In this document: in pieces, positions 1 to 9,497 of the stretch
Layout: each line of letters starts with the position of its first letter
How positions within the stretch are numbered: position 1 is the stretch's first letter
Origin: an uncultured Bacteroidota bacterium
Lineage (GTDB): Bacteria > Bacteroidota > Bacteroidia > Flavobacteriales > Flavobacteriaceae
Length of the DNA: 64,000 bases
Assembly (NCBI GenBank): GCA_902515395.1
Contig: CABXUL010000003.1
Coordinates: forward strand, 1 to 64,000
Direction of reading: 5' to 3'
Notes under the pieces: model-generated
What the model was told of the DNA's origin: nothing
The model's database searches: none
What the model saw: only the letters and a program-made list of their open reading frames with translations
Made by a program: the position numbers and the translations under genes

Positions 1-2
1 CA

Positions 3-527
3 GAATTATCCCAGGCGATTAGCTACGATGAAAATGGAAAAATTAAACCTTGTTGTGGAGGAACTACACAGGGAGTTCAGGATATTGACATATATCTTTC
101 AGAAAAAAAATGGGATATTATTCATTTTAATTTTGGATTGCATGATATTAAACATATTGATCCCATTACAGGAAAAAACAGTAAAAATTTAAGTCATCCT
201 CATCAAGCTTCACCTGAACAGTATGAGAAAAATCTCATTGAAATAGTTGAAAAATTAAAACGCACTGGTGCTAAACTTATTTTCGCTACCACCACTCCTT
301 ACCCTGATAAATTAGGAAAACAGATGCGATCGCCTGGAATGCCAAAGGTATATAATGAAGTCGCACTTAGAGTAATGAATAATAATGGTATAGAAATAAA
401 TGATTTATATGGATTGGTTTTACCAAGGATGGAAGAGTTACAAAGGCCAAATAATGTGCATTTTTTAGAAAAAGGCAGTGAAGTTTTAGCGGAGCATATC
501 ACAAAACTTTTAATACAAAAATTTTAA
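3..527 (+). CDS. SGNH/GDSL-type hydrolase, C-terminal part (5' truncated by window edge)
   Basis: The frame is open from base 3 (ELSQAISYDENGKIKPCCGGTTQGVQDIDIYLSEKKWDIIHFNFGLHDIKHI...), upstream of the listed ATG at 138. HFNFGLHD and the C-terminal NNVHFLEKGSEVLAEHI resemble SGNH hydrolase blocks (GxxD; DxxH-like). Confidence 0.7.
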   Translation, partial: ELSQAISYDENGKIKPCCGGTTQGVQDIDIYLSEKKWDIIHFNFGLHDIKHIDPITGKNSKNLSHPHQASPEQYEKNLIEIVEKLKRTGAKLIFATTTPYPDKLGKQMRSPGMPKVYNEVALRVMNNNGIEINDLYGLVLPRMEELQRPNNVHFLEKGSEVLAEHITKLLIQKF

Positions 528-568
528 TTTTACTCGATAAAGATGGTCATCTTTGCCAAAACTTTATT

Positions 569-1414
569 TTGAAAAGCCAAAAGGCCGTATTTTATATGGT
601 GCTCAGCACCTTGTTTTTTGCTATAATGAGTACCATAGTCAAATACCTTTCCGACTTTGGATCTTTTCAACTGGTATTTTTTCGGTCCTTAGGTACCCTT
701 ATTTTCAGTACAAGTTTTCTTATTTACAGTAAAATCCCATTTTGGGGAAATCAAAAAAAACTATTAATTTTTAGGGGTTTAACCGGGGCTAGTTCCATGA
801 TATTATTCTTTATGGCGCTCCATTTTATGACATTAGGCTCTGCAGTTACATTACGTTATACTGCTCCCATTTTTGTTGCCCTCTTGTCGGTATTATTTTT
901 GAGCGAAAAAATAAAATTCATTCAGTGGGTTTGTTTTGGTATCTCATTTTTTGGAGTAATTATGGTAAAAGGATTTGATGCCACAGTTGATTTTTTTGGA
1001 TTGGGAATTATTCTGTTTTCATCACTTACCTCGGCTATTACCTATATACTTATCTCTAAAATAGGCACCAAAGATCACTATATGGTCATTATCAATTACT
1101 TTATGTTGTCTGCCACTTTAATTGGTGCATTAGGGAGTTTGTTTGAGTGGAAAAATCCTGAGGGCGAAGAATGGTTTTATTTTCTATTATTGGGGATAAC
1201 AGGTTTAATCGCTCAAATTTTAATGACTAAGGCTTTTCAGATTGGTCCAGCATATAATATTGCCCCCTACAAGTTTGTTGAAGTAATATTCTCACTATCA
1301 TTTGGAGTTTTAATCTTTATGGATATTTATACTTTCTATAGCCTATTAGGTATGGGAATGATCATCTTAGGATTGTTACTCAATGGAGTTTTTAAAAAAA
1401 AGAACACCGTTTAA
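569..1414 (+). CDS. DMT superfamily (EamA-like) transporter
   Basis: 281 aa, about 10 hydrophobic segments, EamA-like repeats (LRYTAPIFVALLSVLFLSEKI). Confidence 0.85.
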   Translation: MKSQKAVFYMVLSTLFFAIMSTIVKYLSDFGSFQLVFFRSLGTLIFSTSFLIYSKIPFWGNQKKLLIFRGLTGASSMILFFMALHFMTLGSAVTLRYTAPIFVALLSVLFLSEKIKFIQWVCFGISFFGVIMVKGFDATVDFFGLGIILFSSLTSAITYILISKIGTKDHYMVIINYFMLSATLIGALGSLFEWKNPEGEEWFYFLLLGITGLIAQILMTKAFQIGPAYNIAPYKFVEVIFSLSFGVLIFMDIYTFYSLLGMGMIILGLLLNGVFKKKNTV

Positions 1415-1518
1415 CAAGCAGATAAATAAGACTAAGGAGTTTTATCTAGCCTTTAACCTAAAAGTCTATAGTATTACGCTCAATATTTTTTTTTAAATTC
1501 ACTTAAAAATTATTTATT

Positions 1519-2028
1519 ATGAAAAGATTAAAAATATTATCATTAGCTCTAGTAGTAGGGTTGCTTTTTTCATGTCAGCCTGCAGTTCAATCTGAACCAG
1601 AAGTTGATTTAACTACTTACAATCTGAATCTTGCTACTGCTCAGAAATTCTTCGCCACATTCTCTTCTGAAGATCTTGAGGTTCAAAAACCACTGTTGTG
1701 TCCTGGAGTTACTCACTATGCGCCATTTTTAGGCAGTGAACCTGCCAAAATGGATGCCATGCTTGCAAATAGCAAAGGATGGATGGATAATTTCGACGAT
1801 ATTTATTATGGAGATTCAAAGTGGTTTCCTGGAACTGACGAATCAGGAAAACCAAATGGATCTGTAATGACATCTGGAAGTTGGACTGCTACAAGTGTTG
1901 CAACAGGAAATGTTGTTACAGTAAGTGCATTTCATACATTTGTTTTCAATGCTAAAAATCAAATCCACGAGGTAAGAGATTATTTCGATGCAACAGGAGT
2001 TATGGCTGCTGCAATGAAAGTTGATTAA
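1519..2028 (+). CDS. Small lipoprotein, NTF2/SnoaL-like fold likely
   Basis: Lipobox LLFSC near the N-terminus. C-terminal HTFVFNAKNQIHEVRDYFDATG is typical of SnoaL-like proteins. Confidence 0.6.
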   Translation: MKRLKILSLALVVGLLFSCQPAVQSEPEVDLTTYNLNLATAQKFFATFSSEDLEVQKPLLCPGVTHYAPFLGSEPAKMDAMLANSKGWMDNFDDIYYGDSKWFPGTDESGKPNGSVMTSGSWTATSVATGNVVTVSAFHTFVFNAKNQIHEVRDYFDATGVMAAAMKVD

Positions 2029-2060
2029 TTAAATAATTATCTTTTAAATTCTAATACAAA

Positions 2061-2089
2061 AGCTCTCCCAAAAAGGAGGGCTTTTTTTA
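2061..2089 (+). terminator. Rho-independent terminator after the NTF2-like lipoprotein gene
   Basis: agctctcc-caaaaa-ggagggct followed by ttttttt. Confidence 0.8.
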
Positions 2090-2100
2090 TTGGACTAGTA

Positions 2101-5100
2101 CTAATAGTTTATATATAGCCAGCCCCTCTCAATGAAGTTAATTTGAGCTATCTCAACTACATAATAATACGATCCTGCAGGTAAGTAATCAGATGTCCCC
2201 ATGAAAGTTCCTGCCCAATCATTTTGATAACCAGTTTTCTCGAAAACAATTTGTCCATTTCGATTATACACATATACTCGGGAGTTTGGATATTTTTCGA
2301 TATTAATTATTTCCCATTTAGACTCAGGACCATAAACCGATGGAGTTATTAAAGAGGAAACTTTAACCTGATCCTCTGGAAGTGGACACCCAATACACAT
2401 TGGGAAGTCAGGATCGCAATAATTCCCCACCCCATCGTAATCATCATCAGCTTGGTCAGGATTTGCAACATTTGGACAGTTATCATCAATATCAGGAATG
2501 CCGTCATTATCCGTATCTCGGGCTTTTACAATAAATGGAGAAGATATTGATGCTGACTCATAAAAAGTTGTGCCTTCAATCATTGCAGTTATATTACATG
2601 AACCAACTCCAACTATGATAATTGTTGTGCCAGATACAATAGCCACTTTAGGGTTATCACTAATATAAGTTATGTTTCCAGGTCTTGATGTTGTGGGGGG
2701 AGTAATTTCAAAGTCGTTGTCATATTCAAATTTTTCAGGTACATTGAAATTAGAGAGCTCAGTAGTTCCCTGAATCACATTAATTATCCTATTTGCAGAG
2801 GTAGGATTATAAAATTCATTTCCACTTTGAGAGGCACTTATTATCACTTCACCTAAATCAGTTAGAGAAAGCTTATTATCAGTTAAATTACTCGAACCAC
2901 TATCACTTTTAGAAATATTTACAGTAAGATTTGAATCTGAGGAGGCGTTGATTGTTAATTCTAAATTATCACTATACCGAACCTCTAATGGAGGCTCAGG
3001 ACTAAAACTTATATTTTGGTTTAATTTAACTATATCAAGATAGGCATTGTGAGTTGCAACTTCATAATTAGGATGATCATTTGCAACTGTAAAATAAGTG
3101 ATTGATACAATCCCTGTTTGACTATTTGTAACTAAGCTGTAATTTCCTAGACTTCCTGAAATTGTTGCAGCTGAGCCTTCAGCTACCTCAATGTATACAG
3201 GAGCACCTGATGTCGAGGTTGCAGATATTGGAATTGAGGTAAAATCCTTTAAGGGCTTTTCAATCGGTAAATCAGATGGTATTATTACCTGACTAGATTT
3301 GCGAACAGTCAAATAAACTGAAACTCTCTTAAACTCATATTTATCTGATTCTTCAAAATCAGCATAAAGGGCAATCCTTCCATGGTGATTTAAATCAACT
3401 ATTCTTCCGTCAACACTTGCAACACTTCTATTTGATGATCTATATTTGATTACTCCATCAAAGTCAGCATTATATGTAGGCACTATTAATTCAAACTGCC
3501 CGATGGTAATTACCTTGGTGAGAATAGAATTATACCAAGAAACATCAAGTGATCCTTTGTTGATGGTTAGTGTAGCAGATGCAGATCCTGCAAGGTATAG
3601 GTTTGTCTCTGGAAGACTAGCTGTTATAATTGTACTACCTCCTTTAATTATTGAAACATTATCGCTGCTAATATTTACTAGGGAGCCGTCTACTACAGAA
3701 TAGGAAAATACAGCTCCATCATAAGATTGAGCATCAAGAGAAAAATCTTGGTCACCAAAACTTCTGGTTACATTCTCAAATACAATTTGAGGAGTCCCCT
3801 TATTAATCTTTAATGTAGTCTGAGCGGTAATTCCGTTATAATTTTCCGAGGGTGCTATACTCACTGAGACTGTAGTTTCGCCAACACCCTCTATTTTTAA
3901 ATTTGTACCATCTGAGGTAGAGGCAATATTTGTGTCAGAGATAGTGAATGTTTTCGTCCCATCACTGTTGGAGTTAACAATTGGAGTAAATTCCTCATCT
4001 CCATAATTTTTTGTTATTTCTGTAAAATCTATTGTCGGGGTTCCTTTATTAATGGTCAGATTTATAACCTTTGAAATAGGATTATAATAGTCATCAGGAA
4101 TATGAGAAACGGTAATACTTGTGCTACCTGCTTTTAGTACATTTAAAATATTACCAGTTATACTGGCTTTGGTTCCATCTGCAATTGTGTAAGTAAAATT
4201 GGAAGTAGTATTGCTATATGATGCGCTAAGGGTGTGTTCAAGGTCATCTTCAAAAGTTAATTCAATATGATCTGCATCAATATTAATGTCTTTTTTATTG
4301 ATTGTTAATGTCATATTTCCACTACCAAAAATACACTCACCGTCGTTTTGACTTGCGGTTACTGTAGTAATTCCAGGTTTTACGATTGAAATCTCACCAG
4401 TTGATGGGTTTATTGTAGCAATTGAATTATCAGCAATTGAGTAGGTTATTGGAATTGCCTGATTAGATGTAGCTGTTACCGGAGAAATTGGATCTTCAAA
4501 AGTTCTAGTTTCATTGTCAAAAGAAATTACTACAGAACCATCTACACATGCTTGACCCCACAATGGCACGAATGCTGGATTAGCATTTAATTCAGGGCTA
4601 TTAAAAACAGTATTGTTTGTAAAATTCTCAACACACCAATTAGAAATATCATGATTAAAATCAGACATGTGAAACATATAATAAAAATTAGTTACGTTGG
4701 ACACGTCCCAACATTTTAAAGATACTCCTCCATTATTAAAAACGTCGGCCCTATCAAACATAAGGGCCATATCAGTTACTTTTGAAACATCCCAGTCGGA
4801 TAGATCTTGATTAAATTTTTCTGCAGCTTTAAACATCCCTTCCATGTTTATGACATTACTAACATCCCAATCCCCTATATCTTGATTGAAATCACGTCTA
4901 CTATTTCTACCATCTCCACTATATGTACCAAACATGCCTCTCATGTTTCTAACTTTAGACACATCCCAATTATTCAATGGCTGATTAAAATTACTATAGT
5001 AATTATTTCTTGCATGAAACATTAATTCCATGTCTGTAACATTAGATACATCCCAATCATTTAATGGTTGGTTAAAATCTCTTGCATTACTAAACATCCT

Positions 5101-5424
5101 TGCCATATTAGTAACATTTGATGTATCCCAATGAGATATATCTGAGTTGAAAAAAATATTAAATTCAAATAGAGCAGTCATGTTGGTTACCCGGGTAGTT
5201 ACAATATTATAATTATTAGTAGGATTATCAACTTGAGCTTCAATCGTGGCATTATCAACAACCATATAATTCGTTCCATCCAATTCATAACTTTGCCCGG
5301 TGACAGCTGTTGGTGCGGCAATTATTGTGACACCGTTTCCAGCTCTGTATATCTGTTGTGCATAGCCAAGTGTGCTAATTAAAAACAACAAACCGATATA
5401 AAATATATTTCTAATTTTCATCAT
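2101..5424 (-). CDS. Large secreted surface protein: signal peptide, BspA/DUF285-like repeats, bacterial Ig-like repeats, TSP3 repeat, gliding-motility (type B) T9SS C-terminal domain
   Basis: Repeated FNQPLNNWDVSNVTNMxxMF units; repeated 'LTINKGTPxIxF' Ig-like units; DTDNDGIPDIDDNCPNVANPDQADDDYDGVG; C-terminus VYVYNRNGQIVFEKTGYQNDWAGTFMG...LPAGSYYYVVEI. Confidence 0.9.
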   Translation of the reverse strand: MMKIRNIFYIGLLFLISTLGYAQQIYRAGNGVTIIAAPTAVTGQSYELDGTNYMVVDNATIEAQVDNPTNNYNIVTTRVTNMTALFEFNIFFNSDISHWDTSNVTNMARMFSNARDFNQPLNDWDVSNVTDMELMFHARNNYYSNFNQPLNNWDVSKVRNMRGMFGTYSGDGRNSRRDFNQDIGDWDVSNVINMEGMFKAAEKFNQDLSDWDVSKVTDMALMFDRADVFNNGGVSLKCWDVSNVTNFYYMFHMSDFNHDISNWCVENFTNNTVFNSPELNANPAFVPLWGQACVDGSVVISFDNETRTFEDPISPVTATSNQAIPITYSIADNSIATINPSTGEISIVKPGITTVTASQNDGECIFGSGNMTLTINKKDINIDADHIELTFEDDLEHTLSASYSNTTSNFTYTIADGTKASITGNILNVLKAGSTSITVSHIPDDYYNPISKVINLTINKGTPTIDFTEITKNYGDEEFTPIVNSNSDGTKTFTISDTNIASTSDGTNLKIEGVGETTVSVSIAPSENYNGITAQTTLKINKGTPQIVFENVTRSFGDQDFSLDAQSYDGAVFSYSVVDGSLVNISSDNVSIIKGGSTIITASLPETNLYLAGSASATLTINKGSLDVSWYNSILTKVITIGQFELIVPTYNADFDGVIKYRSSNRSVASVDGRIVDLNHHGRIALYADFEESDKYEFKRVSVYLTVRKSSQVIIPSDLPIEKPLKDFTSIPISATSTSGAPVYIEVAEGSAATISGSLGNYSLVTNSQTGIVSITYFTVANDHPNYEVATHNAYLDIVKLNQNISFSPEPPLEVRYSDNLELTINASSDSNLTVNISKSDSGSSNLTDNKLSLTDLGEVIISASQSGNEFYNPTSANRIINVIQGTTELSNFNVPEKFEYDNDFEITPPTTSRPGNITYISDNPKVAIVSGTTIIIVGVGSCNITAMIEGTTFYESASISSPFIVKARDTDNDGIPDIDDNCPNVANPDQADDDYDGVGNYCDPDFPMCIGCPLPEDQVKVSSLITPSVYGPESKWEIINIEKYPNSRVYVYNRNGQIVFEKTGYQNDWAGTFMGTSDYLPAGSYYYVVEIAQINFIERGWLYINY
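4615..5145 (-). repeat. BspA/DUF285-like tandem repeats inside the surface protein gene
   Basis: Six W-D-(V/T)-S-(N/K)-V units plus one degenerate unit (NWCVENFTNN). Boundaries are approximate. Confidence 0.85.
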
Positions 5425-6337
5425 TTATTGTTTTTTGGTTTTTGCTACCGGAATTTGAAATAATCTTTTCTTTCAAATCAATCCTTATCATAAACTCATG
5501 GGTAGAGCTGTCAATTGAAATGTCATCACTTCCAGATGGAAATTCATATCCATAGCCAAGATGAAGACCCTTGTTTGTCTTAATCTTAAAAAATCCACCA
5601 AGTGTATTATTATTGGTGAAAATTCCACCAAGGCTTAGTCTTTTATTATAATCTACCTCAACGATACCATTTAATAAGTCAGGTCCCACTCTAAAAGACC
5701 TGTATGAGATAGTTGGTTTTATATCAATTTTGTCAGATAGGTTTAAGTTATATCCTCCACTTAAATGAAGTTGAGTGAAGTCTCTATTTGTCATTGCCCA
5801 CTCTTCATTATATCCTAATTTATTTATTAGCCCTGGGATTGCTCCACCAACAAAAAATTTATCTGAAACGTATGTAAATCCTATCCCTAAAATGGGAGAG
5901 AAATAATTTTCAAGCGTGGCTAAAGATGTATTGGCATAGGTGTATGATCTAGATATTTTATTTGCATTTATATTATTTAAAAGTGCACCTGCTTTAAGAC
6001 CTAGGTAAACACTGCTATTATCTGTTACTTGAAGCTTATAACTATAATCAATGGTTGCAAATGTTTTGTTCTCTACATATACCCTATCATTTTGCACAGT
6101 GAAACCCAAGGTTGCATTTTTTTTCTGTGGAAGATGTAATATCAAAAAATTTGTAATTGGTGCATCTTCAACTCCAACCCATTGCATCCTGGAATTAAGA
6201 TTAACTGCTGGTCCTTCTATGCCAGTGTAAGCAGGATTAAATACACTGAAATTATACCTATTGAATATTACACTTGACTCTTGTGAGAGCAAGGGAAAGG
6301 TCCAGATTATAAATATTATAAAAAATATTTTTCGCAA
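5411..6337 (-). CDS. PorP/SprF family type IX secretion-associated outer membrane protein
   Basis: Signal peptide followed by FNRYNFSVFNPAYTGIEGPAVNLNSRMQWVGVEDAP, the hallmark PorP/SprF N-terminus. Confidence 0.92.
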   Translation of the reverse strand: MRKIFFIIFIIWTFPLLSQESSVIFNRYNFSVFNPAYTGIEGPAVNLNSRMQWVGVEDAPITNFLILHLPQKKNATLGFTVQNDRVYVENKTFATIDYSYKLQVTDNSSVYLGLKAGALLNNINANKISRSYTYANTSLATLENYFSPILGIGFTYVSDKFFVGGAIPGLINKLGYNEEWAMTNRDFTQLHLSGGYNLNLSDKIDIKPTISYRSFRVGPDLLNGIVEVDYNKRLSLGGIFTNNNTLGGFFKIKTNKGLHLGYGYEFPSGSDDISIDSSTHEFMIRIDLKEKIISNSGSKNQKTINDEN

Positions 6338-6351
6338 AGTCTGTGATTTAG

Positions 6352-8133
6352 TTATCTGATGAATAGGCCATAAACCTCACCGATATTATGATGATCAAGC
6401 ACGTGAGGCGTACCGTCTATCCATATACATGGATATCCTGTATCATGATTTTTGTCTGGTTGTCCATCATAATCCCAGTCATCAGGGGTTCCGTCATTAT
6501 TTCTATCCATGGTAAACCCGTTTAAATAACCAATAATTACAATTTTTCCATCAACAATTTGAATATCCTTTGCTGTTCCCTCATCAAGCATGACTCCGTT
6601 CACAACTGCGCCAGGGAGGATGTTTATGCTTCTATTTTTCCAATATACAGGCTTTTGAATAAACTCTATATCAACATCATTTCCAACCCATTCACCATAA
6701 ATCATTTTTTCTGCCTGACCTGCACTGTAAACATTTCCATTTTGATCGACTGTGGCACCCCAAGCAAATGTATTCTCCCATCCTCCAGTCCTTTGATTTA
6801 TCGTCAAACCAGGTTTAAAATGAACAGCACTGGTATAATTTGCTTCGGCATATGAATAATCCCCGCAAAACCTTAATTGGTTAGTTCCAGAATGAATCTC
6901 AACATCCTCAATTGTGGCCTCTGGTTCATTTATATTTCTCCCAGATGGAAGATTTAGAGTACTTCTTTGAGTATTTATCCAATACGTAGGAATGTTTCCG
7001 TGGGAACCTGCAGGTTGTGACCATCCTGCAGTCACAACATCTCCATTGGGTTTGACCAACAAACCGTTAGTAGCACTGTCTCCTGGAGCAGAATTGTCAT
7101 ATTTTACTCCATTTTCCCAGTGGCAAGAATACGGCTTGTTTTGATTACCGGTCCAATGTCCACCAACGTAAACCTTATTATCATGTACAACTATATCATT
7201 AGTCTCAGGCTCATTACCGGGAAGATTAAATTGTTGTACATTTTGACCATCGATTACCCAATAACTGGCAGAAGATCCATAAACAAAACCACTAGCATAA
7301 ATTTTACCACCACTAACAGTTATACCAGTTAGCTCACCATTGGGATTTAAAATATTTTTTTGGCCATTAACCCAATATGTTCCACCTTCAGTCTCAGACA
7401 TTCCAACAACATAAATATCTCTTCCAGGAATTTTCTGAGGACAATCATTACATATTGTTGGATCAGGGTCAGGATCAACGTTATCGTCGACAGTATCTAT
7501 TGTATCAGGAATATCATCATTATCGTCATCTGTATCTTGGTTATCTCCTGTTCCATCACCATCACTGTCTTGAGTCTCTCCTGGATCTTCTGGGAAAGCA
7601 TCTTGAGTATCAGGAGTTCCATCATTATCATCATCATTATCTAAATTATTGTTAACTCCGTCATTGTCTGTGTCCTCGTGTCCATGAAGATTTCCTTGAA
7701 TATTAGTTATAGAACTGTTTACCTGATCAATAACAGCATTTAGATCACTTACTTGGGTTAATAAATTATTTAACTCTCCTGTAAGGTCCCCTGTGGTTGT
7801 TATCATCTCACCAACATAATTATTTAATGTCCCTAAGTCTTGTTCAACATTATCAACTTCGCTAATTAAGTTAGAAAGTGACTCACCAGTTTGAGCGATC
7901 ACATCTTTATTTTCAGATACTTGTTCGGTCAAGTCATCCGTCAAGGTTTTAGTCAAGTTCTTTTGTTCGACAATCTCCTCTGTTAAGGAAGTAACTCTGG
8001 TCATTAAACTATCAATTTGGCCTCTTAGGCCTAAATTATCAAATTGTAAATCATCAATTGTCTCACAGCTATTTGAAAAATAAACAGAAACAATTAAAAA
8101 ACAATAAATAAATGAGTGAATAAATTTTTTCAT
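6352..8133 (-). CDS. Putative surface lipoprotein: coiled-coil stalk, TSP3-like Asp-rich linker, C-terminal propeller-like repeats
   Basis: The listed ORF begins at 8193, but MKKFIHSFIYCFLIVSVYFSNSC (start 8133) is a better signal sequence. A heptad-rich region is followed by DTDNDGVNNNLDNDDDNDGTPD, then repeats of the type YVVG...YWVNGQ...L. Confidence 0.75.
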   Translation of the reverse strand: MKKFIHSFIYCFLIVSVYFSNSCETIDDLQFDNLGLRGQIDSLMTRVTSLTEEIVEQKNLTKTLTDDLTEQVSENKDVIAQTGESLSNLISEVDNVEQDLGTLNNYVGEMITTTGDLTGELNNLLTQVSDLNAVIDQVNSSITNIQGNLHGHEDTDNDGVNNNLDNDDDNDGTPDTQDAFPEDPGETQDSDGDGTGDNQDTDDDNDDIPDTIDTVDDNVDPDPDPTICNDCPQKIPGRDIYVVGMSETEGGTYWVNGQKNILNPNGELTGITVSGGKIYASGFVYGSSASYWVIDGQNVQQFNLPGNEPETNDIVVHDNKVYVGGHWTGNQNKPYSCHWENGVKYDNSAPGDSATNGLLVKPNGDVVTAGWSQPAGSHGNIPTYWINTQRSTLNLPSGRNINEPEATIEDVEIHSGTNQLRFCGDYSYAEANYTSAVHFKPGLTINQRTGGWENTFAWGATVDQNGNVYSAGQAEKMIYGEWVGNDVDIEFIQKPVYWKNRSINILPGAVVNGVMLDEGTAKDIQIVDGKIVIIGYLNGFTMDRNNDGTPDDWDYDGQPDKNHDTGYPCIWIDGTPHVLDHHNIGEVYGLFIR

Positions 8134-8146
8134 ATTTTTAGGCAAT

Positions 8147-9406
8147 ATGTTTACAATTAGGTATTTGGCGGCTAATTTATTGATTTTTTTCATATATCAA
8201 AGCGCCTTGTCCCAAAACCTGAATTCTCAGTGGAATATATTTATTGGTGGTAATTCTGTAGACTTATTCCCAGCTGGTGCAGGTAAAGACGCACCCTATT
8301 ACCCACAAGGAGAAGTTTTTGAAGATTTTTTAAATGTTGGAGATCACTGGAATTCAAGTGGTAGGTCAGTTTCTATATCTAAATCATTTTTTAGAACATT
8401 CGCCCTTGGTATTAATGTATCAGTTAATAATATTACTAAAATTGAGGGTTACAACAACATTGACTACCCTTACTATGCTGGGGAGGTATTTGCCAAAAAA
8501 ACCTTTAGAACAAAGAAAAAGTTACAGCCATATCTGAAGGTTGGTTATGGCATTTCAGGAATAGATAGAGGTATTTTTGGTGATACAATAAGTTTTAGTC
8601 AGTATTTTTCAAGGACAATTTCTCCTGGAATAGGAATTCAAATTAAACTCACAAAAAATATAGGTATTGAATTACAGTCCTCATTCCAAAATGCAGTTGA
8701 TTTTAAGGGAATCAAACATTTTAGGCATCAAGCTGGAATATATTTAGCTGCTGGAAATAGAGACAAAGATGATGATGGAGTTTTCAACAGAAAAGATAAA
8801 TGTCCAAAAATACCAGGTTCAGCTGAACTATTTGGATGTCCTGACTCGGATGATGATGGGGTAGCTGATCCGGACGACAATTGTCCGAATGAAATTGGGA
8901 CCATTGAAAACAATGGGTGTCCAGAAAAAATAGAAGAATTAGAGCAAACCCAAATTTTAACCGATCAATCCAGTAGCTCAATCTCAGACAAAATCTCGAC
9001 TACTTTGGAGGGTTCAATTGAAAGCTTAGTTGAAACAGAAAAAGATCTTGGGAATGATCAAGCTAGTGAAAGTGAACAAATTCTATCGATTTATTTCCCC
9101 GCAGACAGTTACAGAATTTTAGGAAGAAAAACTTATGATATTCTTGCAGATGTTAGAGATTATCTTACTTCTAAAATGGATAAGTACATAATACTTCAAG
9201 GTTATGCCTCAGGAGAGGGAGATGAAGAATATAACTTAGAATTGTCAAAATCTAGGGCCAATGCGGTAAAAGATTATTTAATATTCCTAGGTATTGAACC
9301 CGTTAGAATTGAGGTAAAAGCATTTGGGGCTAGTAGCTTTGTTAATGAACAAAGTTCAGAGAAAGAAAGATTATTTAATAGACGGGTTGAAATAATTTTT
9401 AGATAA
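8147..9406 (+). CDS. OmpA family outer membrane protein with TSP3 repeats
   Basis: N-terminal beta-barrel, DKDDDGVFNRKDKCPKIPGSAELFGCPDSDDDGVADPDDNCP, and C-terminal OmpA domain (LQGYASGEGDEEYNLELSKSRANAVKDYLIFLGI...NRRVEIIF). Confidence 0.92.
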   Translation: MFTIRYLAANLLIFFIYQSALSQNLNSQWNIFIGGNSVDLFPAGAGKDAPYYPQGEVFEDFLNVGDHWNSSGRSVSISKSFFRTFALGINVSVNNITKIEGYNNIDYPYYAGEVFAKKTFRTKKKLQPYLKVGYGISGIDRGIFGDTISFSQYFSRTISPGIGIQIKLTKNIGIELQSSFQNAVDFKGIKHFRHQAGIYLAAGNRDKDDDGVFNRKDKCPKIPGSAELFGCPDSDDDGVADPDDNCPNEIGTIENNGCPEKIEELEQTQILTDQSSSSISDKISTTLEGSIESLVETEKDLGNDQASESEQILSIYFPADSYRILGRKTYDILADVRDYLTSKMDKYIILQGYASGEGDEEYNLELSKSRANAVKDYLIFLGIEPVRIEVKAFGASSFVNEQSSEKERLFNRRVEIIFR

Positions 9407-9436
9407 CTTCTAAAATGCTAAATAACTTTGGCGTTG

Positions 9437-9475
9437 AAAACCCTTAAAAATCTTTAAGAGGTTTTGTTCTTTTTT
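9437..9475 (+). terminator. Terminator after the OmpA gene (possibly bidirectional)
   Basis: aaaacccttaaa-aatc-tttaagaggtttt hairpin, with gttcttttttaaaa downstream. Confidence 0.65.
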
Positions 9476-9497
9476 AAAACTAACTATTAAAGTAACT

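Noticed and set aside
4615-5145. Regularly spaced similar segments reminiscent of a CRISPR-like array
   Set aside because: The periodicity is codon-phased and explained by BspA/DUF285 protein repeats. Units are not identical DNA repeats with unique spacers, and no cas genes are present.
7360-7655. Two overlapping plus-strand ORFs (94 and 92 aa) rich in Ile/His/Tyr
   Set aside because: They are antisense to the GAT/GAC-rich TSP3 repeat of the minus-strand gene. The low-complexity products are an artefact of repeat codons.
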